From: Desulfobacca acetoxidans
GTDB taxonomy: Bacteria > Desulfobacterota > Desulfobaccia > Desulfobaccales > 0-14-0-80-60-11
Length of the DNA: 38,080 bases
NCBI GenBank assembly: GCA_020722205.1
Contig: DYLF01000013.1
Coordinates: forward strand, 1 to 38,080
Direction of reading: 5' to 3'
Shown here: piece after piece, positions 16,210 to 24,541 of the stretch
How the letters are laid out: every line of letters starts with the position of its first letter
How positions within the stretch are numbered: the stretch's first letter is position 1
Position numbers and translations under genes: made by a program
The notes under the pieces: generated by a model
The model's input: only the letters and a program-made list of their open reading frames with translations
What the model was told of the DNA's origin: nothing
The model's database searches: none

Positions 16210-16322
16210 AACAAACCTTTGAACGGAGATATTACCCTTACCCTTAAATCATAACCTGTAACCGCCGGCTTTTACCCGCTGGCCCGCAGCCTATAACCTG
16301 TCTTTCTAAAGGAGAAATTTTT

Positions 16323-16562
16323 ATGGCCAAATTCACTCCCCACCGCACCCTGGACTGCCGGGGAGACGCCTGTCCCATGCCGCTGCTGAAAACCAAAAAA
16401 GCCATGAACGATCTGGCCAGCGGCCAGATTCTAGAAGTCTTGGGTACAGACCCCGGCTCTAAGAACGATCTGCCCAGTTGGGCCAAGCGCACCGGCAATA
16501 TTTATCTGGGCGAAGAAGAGGAAGCCGGCGGCCTTTTCCACTTTTATCTCCAGAAAAAATGA
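16323..16562 (+). CDS. tusA: TusA-type sulfur carrier protein
   Basis: A 79-residue sulfurtransferase-like protein with the family signature LDCRGDACPMPLLKTKKAM; the cysteine of the CPxP motif carries a persulfide. The rest (GQILEVLGTDPGSKNDLPSWAKRTGN) matches the alpha-beta sandwich of TusA/SirA proteins. In sulfur-metabolising bacteria TusA exchanges sulfur with DsrE-type proteins, and here such genes follow directly. The ATG has AAAGGAGA 8 bases upstream. The stop overlaps the next start by ATGA. Confidence 0.92.
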   Translation: MAKFTPHRTLDCRGDACPMPLLKTKKAMNDLASGQILEVLGTDPGSKNDLPSWAKRTGNIYLGEEEEAGGLFHFYLQKK

Positions 16563-16876
16563 AGCCGGCGATGAACTGTTCTTTAGGCATTTTGGTCTGC
16601 AACCGTGAGGTTCTGCCGCATCTGCTCCAGATAGTGGCCGCGGCTGAGAGGCAGGGTCTGGCGGTGGAGATCTTTTTCACCGGCGAGGGAGTGTTGGTGA
16701 CCCAAGAGCCGCGCTTTGCTGAGTTGGCCGGCCGGGCTCGTCTGGCCCTCTGTGAGGTGAGTTTCCGGGCTTTCGGTCTAAAGGGCGAAGTGCCCGGCCT
16801 GGGCTACAAGGATTTTGCCACCCAGGCCCGCCACGCCGCCATGCTGGACGACTGCCCCCACTATCTGGTTTTATAG
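16559..16876 (+). CDS. DsrE-like protein
   Basis: A 105-residue alpha/beta protein that looks like the DsrE/TusD fold: ILVCNREVLPHLLQIVAAAERQGLAVEIFFTGEGVLV at the N-terminus and a cysteine near the middle (ARLALCEVSFRAFGL). A DDCPHYLVL end closes it. Four cysteines (7, 14, about 66 and near the C-terminus) could take part in persulfide transfer. The start ATG overlaps the tusA stop (ATGA); another Met four codons later is possible. The fold assignment rests on pattern and context, so the exact subfamily is open. Confidence 0.75.
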   Translation: MKPAMNCSLGILVCNREVLPHLLQIVAAAERQGLAVEIFFTGEGVLVTQEPRFAELAGRARLALCEVSFRAFGLKGEVPGLGYKDFATQARHAAMLDDCPHYLVL

Positions 16877-16951
16877 CCAAACGCACTCCTTACTCACCCG
16901 TTAAACAAATGGCGAGAAAACTGCTCACCACCCATGGTTTAGGGAGAAGAT

Positions 16952-17236
16952 ATGAAAAAAGTGGCTGTCGTGGTGCGAACTCAGGAACGAACCTATGAGG
17001 CCCTGCGCTCCTCTCTGGGCTGCCTGCTGGAGGACCATCAGGTGGGCTACTTCGTCATCGGCCAAGAGATTTCTCCGGACGAAGCCTTCCTGGACAATCT
17101 GGGCTTTCTCGAAGAGATGGGAGGACGACGCTACAGCGACCAGCCGGCTAATGCGGCGCAATTCGGTTTTACCCTTGCCTCTCTCGAGGAAATGGGTGAA
17201 CTTCTACGGGACTATGACATCATCATTCCCTTCTGA
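16952..17236 (+). CDS. Small DsrE-like protein of the sulfur-carrier cluster
   Basis: A 94-residue protein starting with a beta strand (KKVAVVVRTQ) and a helix with one cysteine (SSLGCLLEDHQVGYFVIGQE), and ending in a strand (RDYDIIIPF). The order resembles a short DsrE/DsrF-like domain, but the sequence match is weak. The single Cys24 sits roughly where the active cysteine of TusD/DsrE lies. A GGGAGAAG ribosome site precedes the ATG. It lies 75 bases after the previous gene in the same direction. Confidence 0.65.
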   Translation: MKKVAVVVRTQERTYEALRSSLGCLLEDHQVGYFVIGQEISPDEAFLDNLGFLEEMGGRRYSDQPANAAQFGFTLASLEEMGELLRDYDIIIPF

Positions 17237-17334
17237 GAATTACGGCTGTGACAACATGGACCGCCATTAACCGGAAATGTCTCCCATTGACCGCGGAGCA
17301 CTGTTTGATGATCAACAATCGCTGGTGAGGAATT

Positions 17335-17508
17335 ATGAGAATCCTGCATATTTATCGCCACCCCCCTGATCAGGTGACCAGAACCCTGGTGAATATCCTC
17401 TCCCGCCATCGCCAGGCCACAGAATTCCCCCTGTATCAGGAACCGGTGGCTTATGACCGCTTGGTTAGTCTGATCAAGGAACATGACCAGGTAATTTCCT
17501 GGTGGTAA
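17335..17508 (+). CDS. 57-residue TusB/DsrH-like protein
   Basis: A short gene starting ATGAGAATC, preceded by GTGAGG 5 bases upstream, that encodes 57 residues. It opens with a strand (MRILHIYRHP). Its end, YDRLVSLIKEHDQVISWW, closely resembles the C-terminus of TusB/DsrH proteins, which finish with an aromatic residue after a V-x-S-W pattern. It is shorter than typical TusB (about 95 residues) and has no cysteine, so the usual sulfur-binding residue is missing. It is flanked by DsrE-like genes on the same strand, and the stop is 13 bases before the next ATG. I consider it real because of this placement and its ribosome site. Confidence 0.65.
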   Translation: MRILHIYRHPPDQVTRTLVNILSRHRQATEFPLYQEPVAYDRLVSLIKEHDQVISWW

Positions 17509-17521
17509 AGAGGTGCTGACT

Positions 17522-18118
17522 ATGACTGACTCTGCAGAATCTGAAAAAGCCCCCGGCTCTCTGACCCTGACGCCGGAGCTGGCAGCTTATCTGGCGGAGC
17601 AGGTCCGCCTTCAGGTGGAAGAAGAATTGCGGAAGCGTGGGTTGGAAAGTCCGCGCCCCAAACGGGTGGCCCTGATAGCCTCCAAGGGCACCCTGGACAT
17701 GGCCTATCCACCGCTGATTTTGGCCACCACCGCAGCAGCCATGGACATGGAGGCGGCGATCTTTTTTACCCTTTATGGCATTGACATCATCAAGAAGAGG
17801 ACCTGCAGCGACCTTAAGGTCCCCTCCCTGGCCAACCCCGCCATGCCGGTGCCCGTACCCAACATTGTCGGGGTGCTGCCCGGCATGACTTGGATGGCCT
17901 CGTGGATGATGAAAGATTGGATGAAAAAGGGCGGGGTCCCCACCATCCCTGACCTCCTGGACATGGCACGAGAAAACGGCGTTCGCCTCATTGCCTGCCA
18001 AATGTCTTTGGATGTCTTGGGCATTAAAAAAGAGGAGCTGATCGACGGCCTGGAGTTTGCCGGCGCCGGCGCCTTCCTGGACTATGCCGCTGAGGCGGAT
18101 ATCACCCTCTTCGTCTAA
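17522..18118 (+). CDS. DsrE2 family protein
   Basis: A 198-residue member of the DsrE/DsrF/DrsH-like (DsrE2) family. An N-terminal coiled region (about 1-45) is followed by VALIASKGTLDMAYPPLILATTAAAMDMEAAIFFTLYGI, the hydrophobic core of the family. The NPAMPVPVPNIVGVLPGMTWMASWMM block and the LIACQMSLDVLGIKKEELIDGLEFAGAGAFLDYA block then follow. The two conserved cysteines (RTCSDL and IACQMS) are present. DsrE2 proteins are membrane-associated and bind TusA and rhodanese partners in sulfur oxidisers. The ATG at 17522 is chosen over a GTG three codons upstream, because AGAGGTG lies at that GTG. Confidence 0.9.
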   Translation: MTDSAESEKAPGSLTLTPELAAYLAEQVRLQVEEELRKRGLESPRPKRVALIASKGTLDMAYPPLILATTAAAMDMEAAIFFTLYGIDIIKKRTCSDLKVPSLANPAMPVPVPNIVGVLPGMTWMASWMMKDWMKKGGVPTIPDLLDMARENGVRLIACQMSLDVLGIKKEELIDGLEFAGAGAFLDYAAEADITLFV

Positions 18119-18198
18119 GGTGACCGGTCAGAAGCACCCCTCTTTTGGTCGGCTTTACCATCTCTCCTGCACCGACCAGGATTACTTCTCTCTCTGAC

Positions 18199-18804
18199 CT
18201 ACGTCAGGGTAATGACCTGGTCGGCCATTTGCATATGATTGACGATATCCAGCATGTTGGTGGTCTCGCCCACCTCTTTCTCCTCCAGGAGTTGAAAGTG
18301 ATTGAGGCAGGTGCCGCACACCAGCACCTGAACACCTGAAACTTCCAACTCTTGCAGCTCGGCCAGGACTTGGGAACCCCCCACGGCAAGCTTGACCCCG
18401 GCATTGAGCAGCACCAGCCGCCATAGTTCGGGGTACATTTCCTTTAGGGTGCTTATAAAGTTGACCATCAGTTTCCGGCCCAGCTCATCATCCCCCCGCC
18501 CCAGACGGTCGGTGCCCACCACCACCAGAATCTTTTTCTCTTGCACCCCCTCTTTTTCCAACGGCTGAGCCGCACCCTCCGCGACCGCCATTCGGAAGCC
18601 GGAGACGGCGAAATCCTGCCCCTCCTGCCAAATCATGACGCGATACCCGGCGCGCTCCAAAAAGCGCCTGACATTGTCCCGAGCCGCCTCATTGTCCACC
18701 ATGACGGTAACCTGGCCCGCCTCATCGGTGTCGATGAAATCTTTGGTCTTAAGCACCGGCTGCGGACAAGCCAGCCCCCGGCAGTCAAGTCTTCTCTCGT
18801 TCAT
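18199..18804 (-). CDS. yedF: YedF, sulfurtransferase-like selenium metabolism protein
   Basis: A 201-residue two-domain protein. The first about 75 residues are a TusA-like domain (LDCRGLACPQPVLKTKDFI). The second half (from about residue 90) is DsrE-like, with KKILVVVGTDRLGRGDDELGRKLM, LLNAGVKLAV and LVCGTCLNHFQL. YedF is commonly found near selenium genes and is suspected to handle selenide or persulfide; the biochemical role is not settled. It converges on the DsrE2 gene, about 80 bases apart, and closes the sulfur-carrier cluster. No selD or selenoprotein gene is visible in the window. Confidence 0.9.
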   Translation of the reverse strand: MNERRLDCRGLACPQPVLKTKDFIDTDEAGQVTVMVDNEAARDNVRRFLERAGYRVMIWQEGQDFAVSGFRMAVAEGAAQPLEKEGVQEKKILVVVGTDRLGRGDDELGRKLMVNFISTLKEMYPELWRLVLLNAGVKLAVGGSQVLAELQELEVSGVQVLVCGTCLNHFQLLEEKEVGETTNMLDIVNHMQMADQVITLT

Positions 18805-18940
18805 GTCATTTCGTTCTCAAAACCTTTCCTGGATTGATTTGAAATATCTGTTCAGCACCATCTTATCGTTGCTCTTAGGACTTACCGCCTTCCTGAGAAG
18901 GTTTAGAAGTTCTGGTCCTTAACTTTTTCCCACCTACGCC

Positions 18941-19915
18941 TCACGGCTTGCGGCTGTCAGCAAAAATATCCCGGTGGCTGGGCAGCACCCCCAAACCAGG
19001 CGCGGTTTTAACCGCGTTGAGAATGGCTTGCTGCAAGGCGGTTTCCGCCAACAACCCAATGATATGTAAGTCAACGGGGATCTCGGGTTTAGCCAGCACA
19101 AAAACCACATCGCCGTCAAACAGGGTGTGGACCGGTCGGATGCAGCGCGCCAAGCCGTTGTGGGCCATCTGCGCGATCTTCTGAGCTTCTTCCCGAGTTA
19201 GGCGCGCATTGGTAACCACCACCCCAATGGTGGTGTTGCTGGGTTCCCCGAAGCGTTGCCGCACCACCCCTTGACGTAGCAGGGCGATGGAGTCGGCAAA
19301 TTCCCAGCTCTCCGGCGAGACCCGGGCCCCTGCCAGAATGCGGCCGCTTTCCGGGTCCACCACATCCCCTAAGGCATTGACCACGGCCAAAGCCCCCACC
19401 AGCAGGCCGTTCGGCCCCGCCAGAAAACTGCTGCCCAACCCCCCTTTTGTGGCCTGCCTGATGCCCAAGAGTTTGCCGACGCTGGCGCCGGTGCCGGCGC
19501 CGATACTGCCATCACCTTGCACCTCCCGCCGAGCCGCCTGGCAGGCGGCATAGCCCATAGCCTTGTCCGGCCGCACCCGGCAATTGCCCAAAGAAAGATC
19601 GTAGATCACTGCGGTCGGCACGATGGGCACGCGGGTGATGGCCACGTCAAAGCCCTGCCCCTTTTCCTCCAGAAACTCCATCACACCGCCGGCCGCGTCC
19701 AGGCCGAAGGCGCTGCCGCCGGTTATGAGCACCGCATGCACCTCATTGACCAGATGAAACCCCATGAGGGCTTCCATCTGCCGGGTGCCCGACGCAGAGC
19801 CGCGGATATCGGCGCTGCCCACGGTGCCCGGCGGACAAAGAATCACGCTGCAACCGGTGATATTCTTAAAATCACTGGCATGGCCCAAGGCAAAGTCGGG
19901 GACGAGCGTAATCAA
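18941..19915 (-). CDS. P1 family peptidase (DmpA/NylC-like self-processing hydrolase)
   Basis: A 324-residue member of the DmpA/BapA/NylC N-terminal nucleophile hydrolases, which cleave themselves to expose a threonine or serine that attacks peptide or amide bonds. The cleavage site is visible as EPSNTTIGVVVTNA: Asn227 with Thr228 as the likely nucleophile. Other family blocks are NEVHAVLITGGSAFGLDAAGGV and the segment GASVGKLLG. The TTG start overlaps the stop of the upstream lipoprotein gene (TTGA), so the pair is probably coupled. The substrate is unknown; aminopeptidase or cyclic/linear amide hydrolase are both open. No signal peptide is seen. Confidence 0.9.
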   Translation of the reverse strand: MITLVPDFALGHASDFKNITGCSVILCPPGTVGSADIRGSASGTRQMEALMGFHLVNEVHAVLITGGSAFGLDAAGGVMEFLEEKGQGFDVAITRVPIVPTAVIYDLSLGNCRVRPDKAMGYAACQAARREVQGDGSIGAGTGASVGKLLGIRQATKGGLGSSFLAGPNGLLVGALAVVNALGDVVDPESGRILAGARVSPESWEFADSIALLRQGVVRQRFGEPSNTTIGVVVTNARLTREEAQKIAQMAHNGLARCIRPVHTLFDGDVVFVLAKPEIPVDLHIIGLLAETALQQAILNAVKTAPGLGVLPSHRDIFADSRKP

Positions 19916-21753
19916 GGCCGTACCTGGTAGTCAGTGGGTCCAAAAAGAATCTTCGCCCGACCCTCTTCAATGGTCAGGATATAAATGGAGATTTCCGCTA
20001 GGCGCTCCGGAGAAAACCCCCGAAACCATGGCAGGTCAGGAAAATTTTTGCACTCCAGGAGCTTCTGTGGCAAATCCGCCCGGGTTACGGTGGGCTCGGC
20101 TTCCAGAAGGCTCACCAGCATCTTGACTATGGCATATCCTTGGGCCGCCAGATAGTCAGGGGCTTCACCAAACTGGCGGCGATAAGCGTCCAGGAATTGT
20201 CCCACCGCCGGATTGGGATCGCCGGCATAAAAGGCGTCCGTAAAGATCAAACCATCCACATTTCTAACCTGCTCTTCCTGCCCTTCAGCAGGATGCGCCA
20301 AGTTGGTGCCCATCAGGCGCACCTGTTTGAGGGGAGTGGCGGCCAGCTGTTTGGCAATCAAGGCCACCGCGCCCAAATCATCCGGAATGAACAAGGCCTC
20401 GAAAGGTGGCAAGTCCGGGTTGTTATTCCCCAACGCGATCAGCGGCTCCAAAACCCCAGCAAAATCGCGACAGCCTGAGGGGTAGGTTTCCATAGTGACC
20501 AACTCGCCGTTGGCCACGTTCAGTTCCTCCCTAAAAAGTTGGGAGAAAGTCCGACCATAGGAGGACTCGGGCGCTAAAACAGCGTAATTTTTAATGCCCA
20601 GGTTAGCTGTCCCGTATCGCACCAATTCCCGGACTTGGGCCTGCGCCGACAAAAAGGCCTGGAAGATCAAATTGCCGACTTGGGTAACCTCAGTTTTTTG
20701 GGTCAGGGCGATGAGGGGGATGCCCACCGCTTGAGCTGCTTGCGCCGCTCCTTGGGCGCTTCCCGAAGTAATGGGCCCCAGGATGGCGACCAGACCCTCC
20801 TCCTGGGCCAAATCCCTGACGGCTTGGGCGGCGCCGCCAGGGTCGGCAGGGCAGTCTTTCCAGCGCAACGAAAGAATAGTCCCCTGGGCCGCCAACTCCA
20901 TGCCCTGCCTGACATTTTGTCCCGGTTTGGCAAACTCGCCGCTCAGGGGCAGCAGGCAACCCACCAACAATTTTTGCCCAGTGAGCAGACGCTCCGCCTG
21001 AGCCGCTTCTTTGCTCTCAGGAAAGCGCTCCTTCAGAATCTCCACCCATTTTTGAGCCTCTGCCCTATGCCCTGCCTCCCGGGCCGTCTGAGCCAGGCGT
21101 AACAGCAATACCGCACTAAGAGGTGAGTCCCGATAAAGGTTGGCCAGGTTTTCCAATTCGGCCGGCGTAGCCGCCTCCACCAGACGGGCTTTGATATCAT
21201 CAAACCACTCCTGGTCGCCGGCTGGCAAATCCGACGCGGCGATCCTCAACCGGGCAAAGGCAGCTGCTATCCGACCCTGTTTCAAATAAATTTCGGCCAG
21301 CAGGGCATTGGTGGAGAAACGTAGGCTGACCGGCAAATCCGCCGCCGTAAGGGAGTCCAGCACCTGAATCGCTTTCTGATAGTTCCCCATTTTAAATGAC
21401 GCCCGGCCGATGCCATAGCGCGCCTTCAGAGAGACTGCAGGTTCCAAGCCGGCAACGGCCAGCAGCCTTTCGTAGGTCGCCAAAGATCTCCCCCAGTCTC
21501 CCATCAGCCCCAAGACCTCCGCCTCCCGCAAATTGGCCTGCAAAAGATGGGGGCCTTTGGGATAGCGTTCCCGGTAGGCGATATACTTTTCCAAGGCTTG
21601 GCGATAGGCTTGGCGGCGGTAACAATATTCAGCGTCCTGAAAGAGCCCTTCCCCCGGCTCCTGGACCGCCACCGGCGGCTCTGCGGAGGGAAATATAATG
21701 GGCGCTCCCGGACAGCCGGCGACCAGTAAAAGTAATATTATGAGTTGTATCAT
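19912..21753 (-). CDS. LpoA-like TPR lipoprotein with periplasmic binding domain
   Basis: About 613 residues. The N-terminus (MIQLIILLLLVAGC) is a lipoprotein signal with lipobox V-A-G-C. Residues about 40-260 are tetratricopeptide-like helices (DAEYCYRRQAYRQALEKYI, RYGIGRASFKMGNYQKAIQVL). Residues about 265-600 form a type I periplasmic binding fold (VGCLLPLSGEFAKPGQNVRQGMELAA, VAILGPITSGSAQGAAQAA, VLAPESSYGRTFSQLF). This is the architecture of LpoA, the outer-membrane activator of penicillin-binding proteins, so a role in peptidoglycan synthesis is likely, though ligand binding is also possible. The ATG at 21753 is preferred, with GGTGG 8 bases upstream; a GTG at 21765 is an alternative. 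It overlaps the peptidase gene. Confidence 0.87.
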   Translation of the reverse strand: MIQLIILLLLVAGCPGAPIIFPSAEPPVAVQEPGEGLFQDAEYCYRRQAYRQALEKYIAYRERYPKGPHLLQANLREAEVLGLMGDWGRSLATYERLLAVAGLEPAVSLKARYGIGRASFKMGNYQKAIQVLDSLTAADLPVSLRFSTNALLAEIYLKQGRIAAAFARLRIAASDLPAGDQEWFDDIKARLVEAATPAELENLANLYRDSPLSAVLLLRLAQTAREAGHRAEAQKWVEILKERFPESKEAAQAERLLTGQKLLVGCLLPLSGEFAKPGQNVRQGMELAAQGTILSLRWKDCPADPGGAAQAVRDLAQEEGLVAILGPITSGSAQGAAQAAQAVGIPLIALTQKTEVTQVGNLIFQAFLSAQAQVRELVRYGTANLGIKNYAVLAPESSYGRTFSQLFREELNVANGELVTMETYPSGCRDFAGVLEPLIALGNNNPDLPPFEALFIPDDLGAVALIAKQLAATPLKQVRLMGTNLAHPAEGQEEQVRNVDGLIFTDAFYAGDPNPAVGQFLDAYRRQFGEAPDYLAAQGYAIVKMLVSLLEAEPTVTRADLPQKLLECKNFPDLPWFRGFSPERLAEISIYILTIEEGRAKILFGPTDYQVRP

Positions 21754-21814
21754 CTTCTGAACCACCGCAAGCTTGGCCTCAAAAAAGGCAAGGGGCTATA
21801 GGTTCGCAGAAAAA

Positions 21815-21835
21815 ACCTTTAACCCCTAACCCTCA
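21815..21835. repeat. Degenerate heptamer run between dnaK and the lipoprotein gene
   Basis: Units ACCTTTA, ACCCCTA and ACCCTCA are adjacent. They sit in the 147-base gap downstream of dnaK and resemble other 7-base runs in the window. Confidence 0.45.
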
Positions 21836-21900
21836 GCCACAAATCAACGCCCAGAGACCGGCTGCCTGACCAGTGGCTGCCGCTCACCGTGCTGGTCTTT

Positions 21901-23805
21901 TCACTTCACTTCCTCAAACTCGGCTTCCACCACTTCCTCTTCTGGCTTTTTGCCGGCCTCGGCCGAACCTTTGGCCGCACCAGCACCCCCCCCACCGGAG
22001 GCAGCCTGCTGATACATGGTCTCGGCCAGCTTATGGGAACTCCGCATCAAGGCTTCGCACCGATCCTTGATGGCCTGCGTATCAGAGCCCTCCATGGCTT
22101 GTTTTAACTGGGAGATATGACCTTCGATGTCGCTCTTGGTGGCGGCGTCAACCTTTTCGCCCAAGTCTTTGAGGGTCTTTTCAGTGGTATAGATCAAAGT
22201 GTCGGCTTGGTTGCGTGCCTCCACCAGCTCTTTCTTGCGCTTGTCTTCTTCCGCATGAAGTTCGGCTTCTTTGATCAGATTTTTGATCTCTTGTTCACTT
22301 AAACCGCTTGACGCCGTAATCCGGATGGACTGCTCTTTGCCGGTCCCCATGTCTTTGGCGGAAACATGCACAATGCCGTTGGCATCAATGTCAAAAGTCA
22401 CCTCGATCTGGGGGATGCCCCGCGGGGCGGGAGGAATGCCAAACAGTTCAAAGCGCCCCAAGGTCTTGTTATCGCTGGCCATTTCCCGTTCCCCTTGCAG
22501 AACATGAATGGTGACCGCCGTCTGATTGTCAGCCGCAGTGGAAAAGATCTGGCTCTTCCGGGTCGGAATGGTGGTGTTGCGCTCGATGATCCTGGTGAAA
22601 ACCCCGCCTAAAGTCTCGATGCCCAGTGACAGGGGGGTGACATCCAACAGCAGAATGTCCTTCACTTCCCCTTTGAGAACGCCTGCCTGGATAGCGGCCC
22701 CCACCGCCACCACTTCATCGGGGTTCACCCCCTTGTGTGGTTCCTTGCCGAAGATGCTCTTCACCTTCTCCTGCACCCGGGGCATGCGGGTCATGCCGCC
22801 CACCAGAATGACTTCATCAATGTCCCGCGATGACAAACCAGCGTCACGCAACGCCAGCCGACATGGACCTTCCAACTTGTCAATAAGATCGGCCGCCAAA
22901 GCCTCCAGCTTAGCCCGGGTAAGTTTGATCAGCAGGTGCTTAGGGCCTGTGGCATCAGCAGTAATAAAGGGTAAATTGACTTCGGTTTCCAGCGACGTGG
23001 AGAGTTCCATCTTGGCCTTTTCCGCCGCTTCCTTCAGACGCTGCAAGGCCATCTTGTCGGTCCTGAGATCAATCCCCTGATCCCGACGGAATTCGTCGGC
23101 CAGGTAATCGATCACCCTCTGGTCGAAATCTTCGCCACCCAGGTGGGTATCACCGTTGGTGGATTTCACCTCAAAGACGCCTTCCCCGATCTCCAGGATG
23201 GAGATGTCGAAAGTGCCACCGCCCAAATCGAAAACGGCGATTTTCTCGTCTTTCTTTTTGTCCAGTCCATAAGCCAAAGAAGCCGCCGTGGGTTCATTAA
23301 TAATCCGCAGGACGTTCAGACCAGCAATGCGGCCCGCATCTTTGGTAGCTTGGCGCTGGGCGTCGTTGAAATAAGCCGGCACGGTCACCACCGCATCACT
23401 GACCTTTTCACCCAAATACTCCTCGGCAGTCTGCTTCATCTTGGTCAGCACCATAGAGGAAATCTCCGCCGGGCTATATACCCGCCCACGAATCTCTATG
23501 TGAGCATCGCCGTTTTCAGCCCGCACAATCTTGTAGGGCAGGATCTTCAGATCCCGTTGGACTTCCGGATCGTCAAACTTCCGGCCTATGAGACGTTTCA
23601 CCGCAAATACGGTGTTTGTGGGGTTGGTTATGGCCTGACGTTTGGCAATCTGACCCACTAACCTCTCCCCGCTATCGGTGAAGGCCACCACTGAGGGGGT
23701 GGTGCGGCTGCCTTCCACGTTGGCGATGACATTGGGTTCGCCGGCTTCCATCACAGCCACACAGGAATTGGTGGTGCCTAAATCTATCCCAATTACTTTG
23801 GACAT
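21901..23805 (-). CDS. dnaK: Chaperone DnaK (Hsp70)
   Basis: ATP-dependent chaperone of 634 residues. The ATPase domain begins [22 protein letters not shown] and includes [37 protein letters not shown] and [11 protein letters not shown]. The linker [19 protein letters not shown] and the substrate-binding domain follow. The tail is glycine-rich and ends with the acidic [10 protein letters not shown], as usual. A perfect AGGAGG precedes the ATG. It follows grpE by 12 bases. dnaJ is not adjacent; downstream lie unrelated lipoprotein and peptidase genes. Confidence 0.98.
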   Translation of the reverse strand: MSKVIGIDLGTTNSCVAVMEAGEPNVIANVEGSRTTPSVVAFTDSGERLVGQIAKRQAITNPTNTVFAVKRLIGRKFDDPEVQRDLKILPYKIVRAENGDAHIEIRGRVYSPAEISSMVLTKMKQTAEEYLGEKVSDAVVTVPAYFNDAQRQATKDAGRIAGLNVLRIINEPTAASLAYGLDKKKDEKIAVFDLGGGTFDISILEIGEGVFEVKSTNGDTHLGGEDFDQRVIDYLADEFRRDQGIDLRTDKMALQRLKEAAEKAKMELSTSLETEVNLPFITADATGPKHLLIKLTRAKLEALAADLIDKLEGPCRLALRDAGLSSRDIDEVILVGGMTRMPRVQEKVKSIFGKEPHKGVNPDEVVAVGAAIQAGVLKGEVKDILLLDVTPLSLGIETLGGVFTRIIERNTTIPTRKSQIFSTAADNQTAVTIHVLQGEREMASDNKTLGRFELFGIPPAPRGIPQIEVTFDIDANGIVHVSAKDMGTGKEQSIRITASSGLSEQEIKNLIKEAELHAEEDKRKKELVEARNQADTLIYTTEKTLKDLGEKVDAATKSDIEGHISQLKQAMEGSDTQAIKDRCEALMRSSHKLAETMYQQAASGGGGAGAAKGSAEAGKKPEEEVVEAEFEEVK

Positions 23806-23817
23806 TTATATTTCCTC

Positions 23818-24408
23818 CTAAACAGTCACGTCGATTTCTGATTTTTGCGGGTTCCGGGCCACCACCACCAGGGCCGGCCGGAGAAGACGATTCTGGTAAA
23901 GATAGCCTTTTTGCAACTCCTTCAATACCGTAAGGGGGGCCACCTCAGGATTTTCTTCTTCCATCACCGCGTGGTGGTAGGCCGGATCAAAAGCCTGTCC
24001 CAAACTGTCGATTTTGCTGACGCCGAACCGGTTTAAAACTCTAAGGAATTCTTGTTGGGTCCTCTCCACCCCTTCCACCAGGGCCGGCGGCGCTTCCAGT
24101 GCCCGCCCATGCTCCATCGCCCTCTCGAGGTTGTCCAGCACGGGCAAGAGTTCCTTGAGCAGGTTCTCGTTGGCATACTGTAGCAACTCGACGCGTTCCC
24201 GTTCCTGCCGCTTCTTCAGGTTTTCCATTTCCGCGGCATAACGGAGCATGCGTTGGTAATTTTCCTGGGCCTCTTTAGTCTTTTCCGATAACTGGTTTTC
24301 GAGTTCGGTGGTGTAGTCCACCACCGCCTCAGTGGGAGCAGACTCCCGACCCTCCGCCGTGGGCGCCGTCTCGGTTGTCTGCTCTTCCTGCTTATCGGTC
24401 GAATTCAT
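23818..24408 (-). CDS. grpE: Nucleotide exchange factor GrpE
   Basis: Dimeric co-chaperone that releases ADP from DnaK. The first about 35 residues are acidic and disordered. A long coiled-coil follows (about 35-90: NYQRMLRYAAEMENLKKRQERERVELL). The C-terminal beta domain has FGVSKIDSLGQAFDPAYHHAVMEEE and GYLYQNRLLRPALVVVARN, both family signatures. The 196 residues are normal. It lies between hrcA and dnaK on the same strand. Confidence 0.97.
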   Translation of the reverse strand: MNSTDKQEEQTTETAPTAEGRESAPTEAVVDYTTELENQLSEKTKEAQENYQRMLRYAAEMENLKKRQERERVELLQYANENLLKELLPVLDNLERAMEHGRALEAPPALVEGVERTQQEFLRVLNRFGVSKIDSLGQAFDPAYHHAVMEEENPEVAPLTVLKELQKGYLYQNRLLRPALVVVARNPQKSEIDVTV

Positions 24409-24541
24409 GTGGTGATAAAGCCTCCATGAATATAATTTATTAGGTTAACCACAGATTACGAAGCTCATCTTGCCGTCAAGCTGCTTCAGCCACGCAATCT
24501 GGGCCTCTTTTGCCAGAGGTTCGACTCTCCCCGAACCCGAT

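Noticed and set aside
18804-18922. Plus-strand 38-codon frame with a hydrophobic segment upstream of yedF
   Set aside because: No ribosome site; it overlaps the yedF start on the other strand and probably holds its promoter.
24480-24541. tRNA-like piece (hairpin CCTCT/AGAGG followed by GGTTCGACTCTCC) between hrcA and grpE
   Set aside because: The T-stem does not pair correctly, the anticodon loop size is wrong, and no acceptor stem can be formed.
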